A stretch of 64,000 bases of DNA from Anthoceros angustus (taxonomy: Eukaryota; Streptophyta; Anthocerotopsida; Anthocerotales; Anthocerotaceae), in assembly GCA_010909165.1 (NCBI GenBank), contig MU008177.1, forward strand, positions 682,001 through 746,000, in the 5' to 3' direction. The notes below the pieces were generated by a model that had not been told where the DNA came from, ran no database searches, and was given only the letters and a program-made list of their open reading frames with translations. Positions 21,180 through 30,832 of this stretch are shown piece by piece. Position 1 is the stretch's first letter; each line of letters begins with the position of its first letter. Both the position numbers and the translations under genes were made by a program.

Positions 21180-22870
21180 AAGCTTGCACTTATCTTTGCT
21201 ACCTCGACAAGTATCAAACATGTATACAAAGAAAAAATAAGCATGTTTTGAAAGACATGTGGTTTTCAAGGCCAAAATGACACACCCTCTTATGCAACCA
21301 ATCACAGCCTGTTGAGTGCTAAAGAAAAAAAGGATCGTCTGGAATCTCAGCGATGAGCAACCTTCCATAAGGCACAACTTTAATACTAGGCCTCCAATTA
21401 AATAGCCCCGGCTGTCCAATGAATCAACTCACAATGCACCTCTTGGTTGATTGTCTAGTTATATAAAACCACAGAAAGGCAATTCACAACCTTCTAGTTA
21501 TAACTCCTAGATGCAATAAAACTAAAACTCTTATACAGATGCCATCAACTCTAGTACACTCGGCTGATTCATATCCCACGGGCTCTCTCCTAATGGAGTA
21601 GTTGCTAACCCCGGATCCCGGCATTGTGCAACTTCCGCGCCTCCCCTAATGGAGCAGTTGCTAACCTCATATCACGGCCTTGTGTGACTTCCGCACTTGT
21701 CTCTATGTCCAAAGTCATAAATGCTTCGGGCCTGCAAAATCTTCCGTGGAATCCATGTCCCTTGCCTTTCCATAGCCTCGCCATGTACGCTCTACTAGTA
21801 GACATTTTATCGTATCTTTTAGGGTTGCCATTGCATCTCCCCGCGAATATCCTACCGTGCACAGGGGCTTATAACCGTGCACGGGTCTTACAACCGGGCT
21901 TGCGCCATATGTACTATGTACACATATTGGTTTCAAACCGGCTGGGGGAAGCTTTTAGGGGTGTGTGGGCCTTGGGGAGCGGGCAGCGGGCCAGTCGGGT
22001 TTGAGCTTCCTAAACTCTTTCCTGCCTTGTTTGCACTTGTTTAAATTTCCTTGAATTCGCAAATGTACCATGTGCCCTTACCGATTCTTGCTGGGCAGAG
22101 TGCGCTGGTGCTGCATGAAGCTGCATTGCTTGTGCCACTGCTTGTGTCCAAATGGCTTAGGCCAAATGGACACACATTTATAACAACGCCGTGATTAAGC
22201 ATCCTGAGCTTGGATCAGTACTTAGATGGGGTGCCTAAAGGGAGTGGATGCCCTTTGTGCAAGTAGCTTAGGCACACCATGGTACAAGTTGTTAAGTACC
22301 AAGTCCCATGGAGGAAATCCGTCCTTAGTGAACTAAAATAAAATTCTTCTTCTCTTCTTATCCTCATCGAACCCTAAACCCTAAATCCTTATAGAAAGCT
22401 TATTCGCAGCTCGTAGCTGGAATCCTTATCGAAAGCTTTCTCTTGTAGCTTGAAGGGCGTGGATGACCAGATTCCCTTGCTCTCTTTGTCAATTTGACAA
22501 GTGAAGAGACTGGCCAAATTCTCTGTTGATATTCTCTGTTGGTCTCCACTTCGTCCCAACACCACTTCCGAACATGCAAGAGCTTGATGAATGCTGGAGC
22601 ATCTGATCAGTGGCGAGCTGCAGGCTAGCCTGTACTCGCGCCTCGCTCAGCGCCCTAGCTGGCTACGAGGCGCGAGTAGTTTTAACCTCAGTTAGGCTAG
22701 CTTAGCTAACTTATTAGGCCAGCTAACTGGCATTGGTAAACAGACTCAGGTCAGGACTCGGGTCAGGGTTCAAGAGTTTAAACGAGACTTGTCGTTCAAT
22801 TGTTGGCAATGACAGTTCAAGAGAGGTTCTGAGCTAGACGAGGTCAGTGTCCATGTTTCAGCTGTGAAAA
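21180..22870. other. Intergenic with short repeats, no supported gene
   Basis: A two-copy tandem repeat of about 58 bp, 'ctaatggag(t/c)agttgctaac...', at 21592-21706. A short telomere-like run aaccctaaaccctaaatcc at about 22369-22387. Dispersed repeat A lies at 22142-22335. No family is recognised in the open frames. Confidence 0.5.
22142..22335 (+). repeat. Dispersed repeat A, copy 2
   Basis: Counterpart of 1755-1963 in the same orientation; shares TGTCCAAATGGCTTAGGCCA at its start and 'aagtcccatgg' at its end. Confidence 0.7.
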
Positions 22871-22881
22871 CTTGATCCAGA

Positions 22882-23644
22882 CATCACTTCCATCACCAGA
22901 GCCGCTAGCAACCGGAATGACTTTGCTACTATGTTTCACACATAATCTCCATAGCTCGGCAGTCGAATCCCAAGGACAGATGAGCATTTTGCTGACCGTG
23001 AGAAGCATACCAAGCACGCAACTTGAAGAGGAAATGCCAGGAAGAGGACCGGCTGGGTGTTACACTGGCCAATCCCATGTCGCTCGGAGTGTAGATCAAA
23101 GCTGGGCAGAAACATGAGATGCTGAGGTGCGGTCCCTTCTCCTACTGGCCTGCAGCAGAGCCCAGGCCTTGGTCCGCTCTGCACCGTACTTCCAAGGCTT
23201 CACTCGGCAGAGTCTCGTCATCGCTGTAGCAAGCCTCATAGCTTTTATCTTGTCCTGTGCTTGCTTCTTGGCAAACTCCGATCTCTGCAGCATCCGCTTC
23301 TTGTGCTTCCGGTCTCTGAGGCTGCCGTCGTTAGGGCGAGAGGGAGGACCTTCCTCGTCCTTGCCGACTTTAATCCAAGCATACGGTCCATTCCTCGTCC
23401 TCAGCAAGGCTCTCTAGGCGTAACTCCGCTGCTTGAACCACAGACATGCCAGCCCTGAGACCCAGTTGCTTTGAAAGCATGGTTGCAGTCTTGGCACAAG
23501 AGCGGGGTCCGCACAGCCACCTGACCAAAAGTCCCGACTGAGAATCCCGGCAGCGTGGTGCGGTCGGATCAGGTCAGGGTTGCGCACGCTCAAGAGGAAG
23601 CGGTGCGCCTGCCTCAGGGCTTGCAGCGTTCGGACGCCGCTCAC
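22882..23644 (-). pseudogene. Decayed second copy of the 188-aa basic protein gene
   Basis: Homologous to 8668-9462. The N-terminal part reads VRTLQALRQAHRFLLSVRNP up to FKQRSYA and then meets an in-frame stop (TAG where copy A has AAG). The same frame continues with GPYAWIKVGKDEEGPPSRPN. Further on ATAMTRLCRVK replaces ATARRDSARVK through compensating small indels. The ATG used in copy A is absent here. It is a pseudogene whose old 5' end lies about 40 bp from the riboflavin synthase start, head to head. Confidence 0.8.
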
Positions 23645-23680
23645 TTCAAGCGGGAGCCTCCGGAATCTGGATCAGCTGCC

Positions 23681-24454
23681 ATGGCGGAGGCGGTCTTGTG
23701 TAGGTTTCACGGGGGGCCTGCCGCTGGGATCGCGCTCAGGCCGGGGCGGGCGCAGGGGCTGCGGGCGAAGAGGGGCCATGCAGGGCGGGTGTCCTGCGCG
23801 CGGGGGAGCAGGAGGCCGCCCAGTGCGCTCTTCACGGGGATCGTGGAGGAAATGGGGCGGGTGAAGGAGGTGCGGGAGGTGGACACCGGGGGCTTCCAGA
23901 TGACGGTGGAGGCGGCCCTGGTGCTGGAGGACGTGAAGCTCGGAGACAGCATCAGCGTGAACGGCACCTGCTTGACGGTCACCGCCTTCACTCCGGATTC
24001 CTTCTGCGTGGGCCTGGCGCCCGAGACGCTCCGGCGGACCTCGCTCGGGGAGGCTCCGCCCGGGGCGACAGTGAATCTGGAGCGCTCGCTGCAGCCGAGT
24101 TCCAGGATGGGAGGTCACTTCGTGCAGGGCCATGTGGACGGCACCGGCACCATCGTGTCCTTCGATCCCGAGGGGGACTCGCTGTGGGTCAAGGTGAAGG
24201 CTGCTCCGGAGCTGCTGCGTTACATCGTGCCCAAAGGGTACATTGCTGTGGACGGCACCAGCCTCACCGTGGTGAGTGTGCTGGATGACGAGAGCGCCTT
24301 CACCTTCATGCTCGTGGCCTACACGCAGCAGAAGATTGTTATTCCCAGCAAGAAGGTTGGTGATAAGGTGAACCTGGAGGTGGACATTGTCGGCAAGTAC
24401 GTGGAGCGGATGATGCAGGGATACAAGGCTGCTCCGTTTCCTGTTCCAGCGTGA
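23681..24454 (+). CDS. Riboflavin synthase alpha chain, plastid
   Basis: Makes riboflavin by dismutation of two 6,7-dimethyl-8-ribityllumazine molecules, the last step of the plastid flavin pathway. Single exon, 257 aa. The Arg/Ala/Gly-rich first 45 residues look like a transit peptide; ALFTGIVEEMGRV then opens the first lumazine-binding barrel. Barrel 1 has GDSISVNGTCLTV and ETLRRTSLG; barrel 2 begins with SSRMGGHFVQGHVDGTG and has GYIAVDGTSLTV, VGDKVNLEVDIVGKYVERM. Two repeats of about 100 residues are the family architecture. The upstream ATG at 23555 is open but runs through the duplicated neighbour, so I prefer 23681. No defects seen. Confidence 0.96.
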   Translation: MAEAVLCRFHGGPAAGIALRPGRAQGLRAKRGHAGRVSCARGSRRPPSALFTGIVEEMGRVKEVREVDTGGFQMTVEAALVLEDVKLGDSISVNGTCLTVTAFTPDSFCVGLAPETLRRTSLGEAPPGATVNLERSLQPSSRMGGHFVQGHVDGTGTIVSFDPEGDSLWVKVKAAPELLRYIVPKGYIAVDGTSLTVVSVLDDESAFTFMLVAYTQQKIVIPSKKVGDKVNLEVDIVGKYVERMMQGYKAAPFPVPA

Positions 24455-25200
24455 GGACTGCCTTGAGCTTCAGTACTTGGAGCAGCGGATTCTTCTCATT
24501 TGTCTTCAGATTCTTCCCATTTGTCTTCAGAATGCTTGGACAGCAGCCAACAAGCGCCCGGTCGTCTGTGAGGGTTATGATTTCAGGAGCAGCCAAGGAC
24601 CTTCTGTGGTAGTTTGTGATGTGAGTGAAGCCACCTCCATCTGGAATGGTGAGACAGAAATAGAGCAACCTTGAGATTTCGCTTCAGATGAGGTCAAGAA
24701 GGTGATGAAATTCGGGCAGGTCCTCGAAGGAGGCGAAGTTCAACATAATCTCCAGTGTCACAATAACAGATAGTTCGCAACTCCCGGTTGCAGAGTGCTG
24801 AATAACTTAGTACAAGTACCCACATTCTGAAGATGAAAGGGGCTCACACTTGGAGTTCAAGTTGTCAGGACCTCAGTCTGTGATTGTCTTGTCGGCAAGT
24901 TGATGGAACTGTTCTACAGGCAAGGTACTGCAAGCAAGTCAGCTACATAGCACAGACCTCACCAGATTTGTGTGCTTCGCAGCTAACCTATCTCAAACTA
25001 CGTAGTAAAAGGGCAACAACAGACACAATCAGCCTGTCCTAAGAATTCTCATTCGAGTAAATAGTTTTCAAAATTTTGATTCCGCAATCCAGAAAGCCTC
25101 ATAAGTCTCCACAAGAAGTATTCTTCTCCACTCGAAAACGCTGTTCTCGTCTCCCAGTAGGAATCAGGTCAAAACCGTGTTAGCAAATTAGGGTTTCCGC
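24455..25200. other. 3' region of riboflavin synthase and intergenic DNA
   Basis: A short direct repeat 'ttct(c/t)atttgtcttcagattcttcccatttgtcttcag' lies at 24494-24530. No gene is recognised. Confidence 0.5.
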
Positions 25201-25210
25201 ATCTGGAACG

Positions 25211-25795
25211 CTAGATGGCCAGGTACCGCTTGGATACTTGCTTGCCAGCAACAAGGCCGGCAGCAACCACGCCTCCCAACGCGCCTGCAATGGCGGCCGT
25301 GCGGGGGCCGGCAGCAGCCTTATAGAGAGCCCCGGTTCCAAGCCCCGCAGCTGCGCTGTTCAGAATGTCGTCACTGCTCCGGTAATGGCAAGCGGCGCTC
25401 TCCATGCCGGCGTAGAACAAGCCTAGAATGCCTAAAGTGTTGCCGTAGCTCCTGCCTCTGTGCCCCGAGGCATTCAACACCCGATTCACCCGCAGCTTGG
25501 CAGTGTCCCCCGCTTCTGTAGATCGTAAACCCTCGGCCAGCCCCTTTGCGCCTCCGGCAACAGCGCCCGACAGGTACCCGACTCCCGTGTAATACGTCAA
25601 GTTCTCGCTCCAACTCCGCCTCTTCACCGCGGCCTCCTCGGTGAAGAGCAGCTCCGGTGTGGTAGGCAGCCGGAAAATCGTGTCCAGTGACTTAGCATCC
25701 ACCGGCCCATACAGATCTGCGTAGGGGTTGTACAGGCGTGTGCCGCTGCCATCGCTGTCCCCTACAAATCCGCCGCCGTGCTCGGAATCCTCCAT
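25211..25795 (-). CDS. TIM23: TIM23, inner-membrane presequence translocase channel
   Basis: Central channel of the mitochondrial TIM17:23 complex. Start chosen at 25795 (MEDSEHGGGF); 194 aa, no intron. The N-terminal intermembrane-space part has RLYNPYADLYGP and LPTTPELLFTEEA. The Tim17/22/23 domain follows: RRSWSENLTYYTGVGYLSG, GHRGRSYGNTLGILGLFYAG, AAGLGTGALYKAA, AGALGGVVAAGLVAGKQ, ending KRYLAI. Four Gly/Ala-rich membrane segments fit the family. The open frame continues 15 codons upstream to 25840 without an ATG. Confidence 0.93.
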   Translation of the reverse strand: MEDSEHGGGFVGDSDGSGTRLYNPYADLYGPVDAKSLDTIFRLPTTPELLFTEEAAVKRRSWSENLTYYTGVGYLSGAVAGGAKGLAEGLRSTEAGDTAKLRVNRVLNASGHRGRSYGNTLGILGLFYAGMESAACHYRSSDDILNSAAAGLGTGALYKAAAGPRTAAIAGALGGVVAAGLVAGKQVSKRYLAI

Positions 25796-25840
25796 CCGGC
25801 CAGTCCCCCAATTGCCTTCCTTCCCACGTCCAAAGCGCAA

Positions 25841-27018
25841 TCAGAGCTGCAACACGTATCTCCCTGCCACGCGCAGAACACACCGACTTTCCTGGCATCC
25901 GCTTGTCTCCCTGTGCATCGCCCGCTGCCTGTGGTAACGGCGCAGATTTAACCAGGGCTACAGTGGCAGCAATCGGACCGGGGGAATTGTGCGTTATATT
26001 CCAGGATCTTCTTCCCTCGAGCTTCCAGTGACAGTCCACAAACGCTTATAGACTAGGTCCGTAAATGTGAATCAAACGCGTCACCGAGGATCGAAATCCA
26101 GACCGCCTATTCCCGAGACTTAACTGTCTACCACAGAGCTACATAACAGGGAGAGGAGCTTAAAGAGGAAGGCGACTTTCCATTTCTGAAAGACACGCTG
26201 AACCATGCCACCTCGCTCTCTCCTTCTCATCGCGCATAGACGATGCATTTTGTAAGTGCCCCACGGGAAAGCGGATATGAGGACGAGGGGGCCGCTGGGT
26301 GGGAGGCTATGGCTGCCACGGAGCAAACGGAGTCCGTGCTGCAACCCTGTGGAGGAATGGTGCAGGCGTTTATCAAGCCTTCGGGCCACGGCGGAGGACA
26401 GCAGTGGTGAAAGTGAGGGATTGGAAGTCGAGATTTATAGTTATCTGGCTGTTGGTGACTGTGTATTGGGGCAACAAATTGTGGGTGTTCTGGGGGGATG
26501 GAAATTTAAGACCTTATGCTGGATTGCAGATGAGCCAACAGGTGGGCAGTCTTTGCTGGTCGATTCTCATCGCAACTACTCCAGAACAAGGTTCCAGCAG
26601 GTAGGGTGGATGGTGATTTCCTGATGGCTCTGCTGTCAGCTTTTTGGGTTTGACAGTGTCAGGAGGTAATGACTGGCAGGCATCCTTGGTGGGCAGTTTG
26701 CAGCTGACCATGAGTAATCACCACAGACAGACCCCAAGTACGTGGATTTCGTGCACAGCACATCGAGGGAGAGGGAGGGCTGGCGGCTCGACCCTTGCTG
26801 GAACCCTGCTTGGGTCATCTCAAAAGATGCCGCCACACCCCAGCAAGGTCAACATGTGGCGGTAGGGAGAGCAGCTTACTTGGGGCTGGATCCAGTCAGG
26901 TACCTCTCTCCCGTTCAGGGGCTTCAGGGCTGTGGTCACCAGACAGGACTGGGTCTGACAAAAAAAAGTGGGAAAACCCTGCAGTGTTGAGAACAGTGAA
27001 GATTGTATTGAGTTATGG
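25841..27018. other. Intergenic / 5' region of the PPR gene
   Basis: Open frames at 26256-26624 and 26299-26604 show no recognisable domain. A tRNA-like stretch on the minus strand near 26070-26145 has sequences resembling A and B boxes but does not fold as a complete tRNA. Confidence 0.45.
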
Positions 27019-29106
27019 ATGAAATGGTGGGAGGATGGAGGGGTTGCTGGGGCCTATCAGGCGCCGGAGGCCATGAACCGGCGAGTGTTTGTTCCGAGGG
27101 AAATATTGTACCACATGTTGAAAGGGTGCATGGCAAGGCACGATCTGTTTCTTGGTAGGCGCATTCATGCTCTCGCTGTAAGAAGCGGGTACGGGATTGA
27201 CTCGTTTGTTGGAAACCAACTTATTCGGATGTACACCTCTCATGGGAGTTTGGGGGAAGCAAACCAGGTGTTCAACAAGCTCCCTGCGCCCAACCAGTTT
27301 GCGTGGGCTTCTATTATCGGAGCACATGGTGAGCAGGGTCAAGCTAAGGAAGCCGTAAGGCTCTATGAGCGCATGAAGCAAACAGGTGTGGAGCCAAATC
27401 AGTACATATTGGTAGCAGTGCTACAGGCATGTGCCTCTGCAGGGAATTTGTCGGCTGGCAAGCGGGTTCATGCTGACGTGATGGACAGTCGATTGGAATC
27501 GAACTTGTTTGTGGGAAGTACTTTGGTGGACATGTATGCCAAATGTGGGAGCTTGCAGGATGCTCGAAGGGTTTTTGATGCACTGCCTACCAGAAACGTC
27601 GTGACTTGGAGTGCAATCATAACAGCATATGCTCAGCATGGGCTTGGCCAGGGAGCCTTGGATCTTTACAAACAAATGCAGCAAGATGGCATGGCGGCAG
27701 CTAATCATGTCACTTTTCTAGGAATTTTGAAAGCTTGTAGTACAGTAGGGGCCATTCACGAGGGGAAGCAGATCCACTCAGAGATTCTAGGAAGGGGTCT
27801 TGAGGCAGATGTGTTTATAGGAAGCTGCCTGGTGGATATGTATGCAAAATGTGGGAGCCTTGAAGATGCACGGAGAGTCTTTGACAGACTATCAACCAGA
27901 AATCTGGTCACATGGAATGCCATGGTTGCTGGTTATGCTACGCAAGGGCTTGGTCAAGAGGCTCTAAAATTGTACTTCCAGATGGAGCAGAATGGGCTGT
28001 TGCTACCAAACCAAGTTACATTTGTGTGCATTCTTAAAGCGTGTAGCGGTATTGGGGCCATACAGCAGGGCAAGCGGATTCACTCGCAGATTCTGGAAAG
28101 GGGACTGGAAGCTGATGTGTTTGTGGGAAGCACCTTGGTGGATATGTATGGTAAATGTGGGGAACTGGAGGAGGCTCGCAAGGTGTTTGAAAACGTGTCA
28201 TCCAGAAACGTAGTCACATGGAATGCGCTCATCAATGCTTACGGCCAGCACAACGAGTGTGGAATGGCCATCCAGTGCTTTGAGGAGATGAAGGGTGCTG
28301 GTGTTGTCCCAGATGCGTCGACATTTGTTGGTCTGCTTATGGCCTGTAGTCATGTAGGTTGGGTAAGAGAGGGGCAACAGTACTTCGCTCTCATGACTCA
28401 AGAGCATAGGATACGGCCAGAGATCGAGCATTACACCTGCATGGTTGATCTCCTAGCTCGGGCAGGGCACCTGGCTGAAGCAGAACACATGTTGCAGACG
28501 GAGCCTCTTGCACATGACACGGTTGGGTGGATATCTCTCCTTCATGCTTGCAAGATGTTTGGCAACGTGGACCTCGGCAAGCGTTGCTTCGACCGCCTTG
28601 TGGAACTAGATCCACGACATGCCTCAGGATACACCATCATGTCAAACATCTACACAGATGCTGGAAGATGGGCAGATGCCGAATCCATCAAGAGTTTGAG
28701 AAAAAGCGCAGGTGCAGAAAAGAAGGCTGCAAGAGCCTTCATCGAAGTTAACAACAAGGTGCACGAGTTTGTAGTAGGACAGGAGCGTGGAGACACTGTT
28801 GCCAAACTGATCAGTCTGAACAGCCAAACGAAGGAGGAGGAGAAAGCAGACCATGCAGAGTCCACTGGCACAGAGCACGAAGAGGCCCTCTGCGGACATG
28901 CTGAGAAACTGGCATTGGCCTTTGGCCTCCTCAACACACCCGAGGGAACAAGCCTTCTGGTGGTCAAGAATCTGCGAATGTGCAATCACTGCCACTCCGC
29001 CACCAAGCTGTTGTCTAGGATAGAAAAGCGAGAGATTATCGTCAGAGATGCACACCGAGTTCATCACTTCACAAACGGAGTGTGCTCTTGCCGGGACCAC
29101 CGCTGA
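27019..29106 (+). CDS. PLS-class PPR protein with a variant DYW deaminase domain ending DHR
   Basis: Predicted organelle RNA-editing factor; 695 aa from the first ATG (27019; 27073 is an alternative), no intron. About fifteen P/L/S motifs, for example LFVGSTLVDMYAKCGSLQDA, NVVTWSAIITAYAQHG and ADVFIGSCLVDMYAKCG, precede E/E+ motifs (YTIMSNIYTDAGRW) and a DYW domain. The zinc/active-site elements are present: HAEKLALAFG (HxE), CNHCHSATK (CxxC) and VHHFTNGVCSCRD. Unusual points are the terminal tripeptide DHR instead of DYW, and KKAARAFIEV where canonical proteins have a PGxSWIEV box. These resemble the DYW:KP group linked to U-to-C editing in hornworts, lycophytes and ferns. No clear transit peptide is seen at the chosen start. 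Confidence 0.9.
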   Translation: MKWWEDGGVAGAYQAPEAMNRRVFVPREILYHMLKGCMARHDLFLGRRIHALAVRSGYGIDSFVGNQLIRMYTSHGSLGEANQVFNKLPAPNQFAWASIIGAHGEQGQAKEAVRLYERMKQTGVEPNQYILVAVLQACASAGNLSAGKRVHADVMDSRLESNLFVGSTLVDMYAKCGSLQDARRVFDALPTRNVVTWSAIITAYAQHGLGQGALDLYKQMQQDGMAAANHVTFLGILKACSTVGAIHEGKQIHSEILGRGLEADVFIGSCLVDMYAKCGSLEDARRVFDRLSTRNLVTWNAMVAGYATQGLGQEALKLYFQMEQNGLLLPNQVTFVCILKACSGIGAIQQGKRIHSQILERGLEADVFVGSTLVDMYGKCGELEEARKVFENVSSRNVVTWNALINAYGQHNECGMAIQCFEEMKGAGVVPDASTFVGLLMACSHVGWVREGQQYFALMTQEHRIRPEIEHYTCMVDLLARAGHLAEAEHMLQTEPLAHDTVGWISLLHACKMFGNVDLGKRCFDRLVELDPRHASGYTIMSNIYTDAGRWADAESIKSLRKSAGAEKKAARAFIEVNNKVHEFVVGQERGDTVAKLISLNSQTKEEEKADHAESTGTEHEEALCGHAEKLALAFGLLNTPEGTSLLVVKNLRMCNHCHSATKLLSRIEKREIIVRDAHRVHHFTNGVCSCRDHR

Positions 29107-29331
29107 GAGTGGAGTTCATTAATGCCATGACATTTGTTCAAACTAGTTCTCACCCTTTCACCATGACCCTGTGATAAACGTTACGTAAGTAAATTCCCTC
29201 CTCATCAGCTAGCCTGGCTATCCAGAATACTTGCACGCATAAGGACCCATTCGGATTTTCCTAACAAGGATGATGATGAAGGCTCAGACGGCACCAGCCG
29301 GAGAGATTGAAGCAACGTGAGCAAGGTGGAA

Positions 29332-30162
29332 ATGGTGGGAGCCGAGGCGATTTGCAACACGGGACTCCCCGTGTGCAAGGCTGTTACCGTGCACCTGCTG
29401 TCAGGTACCTACAGACTCCGCGGCGTGCATCTGCAGCAATGCAACGCTTTCGGTGGCTGTAGGCTGAGACCTCGTCGCAGCCCTCGGCAGCTGATCGGCA
29501 AGCCTGCTTCCAGTTGCGCGGTGCCAAGAGCGGGGCCCTCTGATGAGGTTAGGGCAACGGAACAGGAAGAGCAGCAATCACCAGGAGTTGGTGCCAACGT
29601 CCAATCTGGTACGTGCTTCGTTGGTATGGTGCACAGTAGCGGCAGAGGCCAACTTCTTCTCCTGTCGCTGCGATTGTTTTTTTCTTGCATTGCAGAAGCA
29701 AGAGATCAGACAGAACAGCTGTGGCGTCTGCTTTTCTCCAATCCGTCCCAATGGTGGGATGATCGGAACAAGAAGGTGAGGTGACTTACCAGTTGGCAAT
29801 TGTGTGGATCCCCAGCTCCAGCAGTTTGGAATCAGATTTTGCTGTGAATTCATGGAGGAATGTGGTTTTACGTTCAGAGATACCCAAGTGACCCCGATTT
29901 TGTGAAGAAAGGCACGAAAGAGAGGCTGTGGATCGACGGTAATGTTCCTGCTTGGGTGCAAGCAGAGTTAGCTAAGTTGCCAGCGCCAGCTAGGCCACCG
30001 CCAAACGTGAGGCAGGCATACGCTCCTCCCTCTAACACAGAGCCGTACAGGCCAGGAGGTCGCATGGGACCCTCGCGCTACAGGCCGCCTGTCTCCGAGG
30101 CTGTGCAAGCCGATAGAGAGAGGCGGGCAAGGGAAATTCTGGAAGGGATCGGCTGGGAGTGA
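29332..30162 (+). CDS. PDF-motif protein related to organellar ssDNA-binding OSB proteins
   Basis: Exons 29332-29608, 29696-29775 and 29878-30162 join in phase (213 aa). Residues 1-90 are Arg/Ser/Cys-rich with an organelle-leader look, then Glu/Gln-rich. Residues about 97-150 form a PDF motif: QLWRLLFSNPSQWWDDRNKK followed by RYPSDPDFVKKGTKERLWID and PAWVQAELAKL. This matches the 50-residue motif by which plant OSB proteins bind single-stranded organelle DNA. The OB-fold that precedes it in OSB proteins is not visible. The C-terminal 60 residues are Pro/Arg-rich and end REILEGIGWE. It follows the PPR gene by 225 bp on the same strand; no functional link is implied. Confidence 0.75.
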
Positions 30163-30832
30163 CTATTCTTCGGGGGCGGACTGGAACGCCGTTCCTTGTA
30201 ATTACAGAACCGTTCCATGCAGTTACACAGACCATAGCCTCTCATTAGCCCCATAAGGTTAGGTTGAACAAAAATTCGGAATCGCAGAAATTATGTACAA
30301 CTCGACACTTTTTCCAAGGAAATTTGAAACAAGTCTGTCAAATTTGAAGTACCTAACTACGGGAAAGGATGCCAATCGGACTTGAGAAGGGAGGGTATAC
30401 AGAATTGCCTGCAATGCCACCTAAAAAATGCATCCGCCTGCAGCTCATAATTCCCCTAGTGGAAATCCAAACCGTCTGCATAGCAAAAATTCTATAAAAC
30501 TTATGCAGGTTCAATGGAAACCCAAGTACCAGTGAGCTGCTGCAATTTCAAAGCAACAGGCACCTGACCAGCGCACATCTAGAAATGTGCCCGCAGGCAA
30601 TTGTGGGATCTCTGAGCAAATTTAGCCACGAGGGGACCCCAACGAGAACTTACCAACGAGACCATAATGAACTTGTGATGACTACAGCAGCCACAGAGGG
30701 AAGTTGGGCATCCTCAAAACTTGCTGCATGATAACTTTGGACCACTGATGTGGAGGCCCTGCACCTCAGATATCTTTGCGGAACAATTGCTGTCCCTGCG
30801 TCCAATTTCTTGAACAGCTGCCTGCTCAACAT

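Noticed and set aside
22369-22387. Telomere-like aaccctaaaccctaaatcc
   Set aside because: Only about two and a half units; too short to call an interstitial telomere.
23672-24133. Long minus-strand frame opposite riboflavin synthase
   Set aside because: Shadow of the GC-rich coding sequence; low-complexity Arg/Pro/Gly content and no family match.
26060-26150. tRNA-like sequence on the minus strand with A-box-like TAGCTCTGTGGTAGA and B-box-like GGATTTCGATCC
   Set aside because: Acceptor and anticodon stems do not pair, so it is at best a tRNA-derived relic; not called as a gene.
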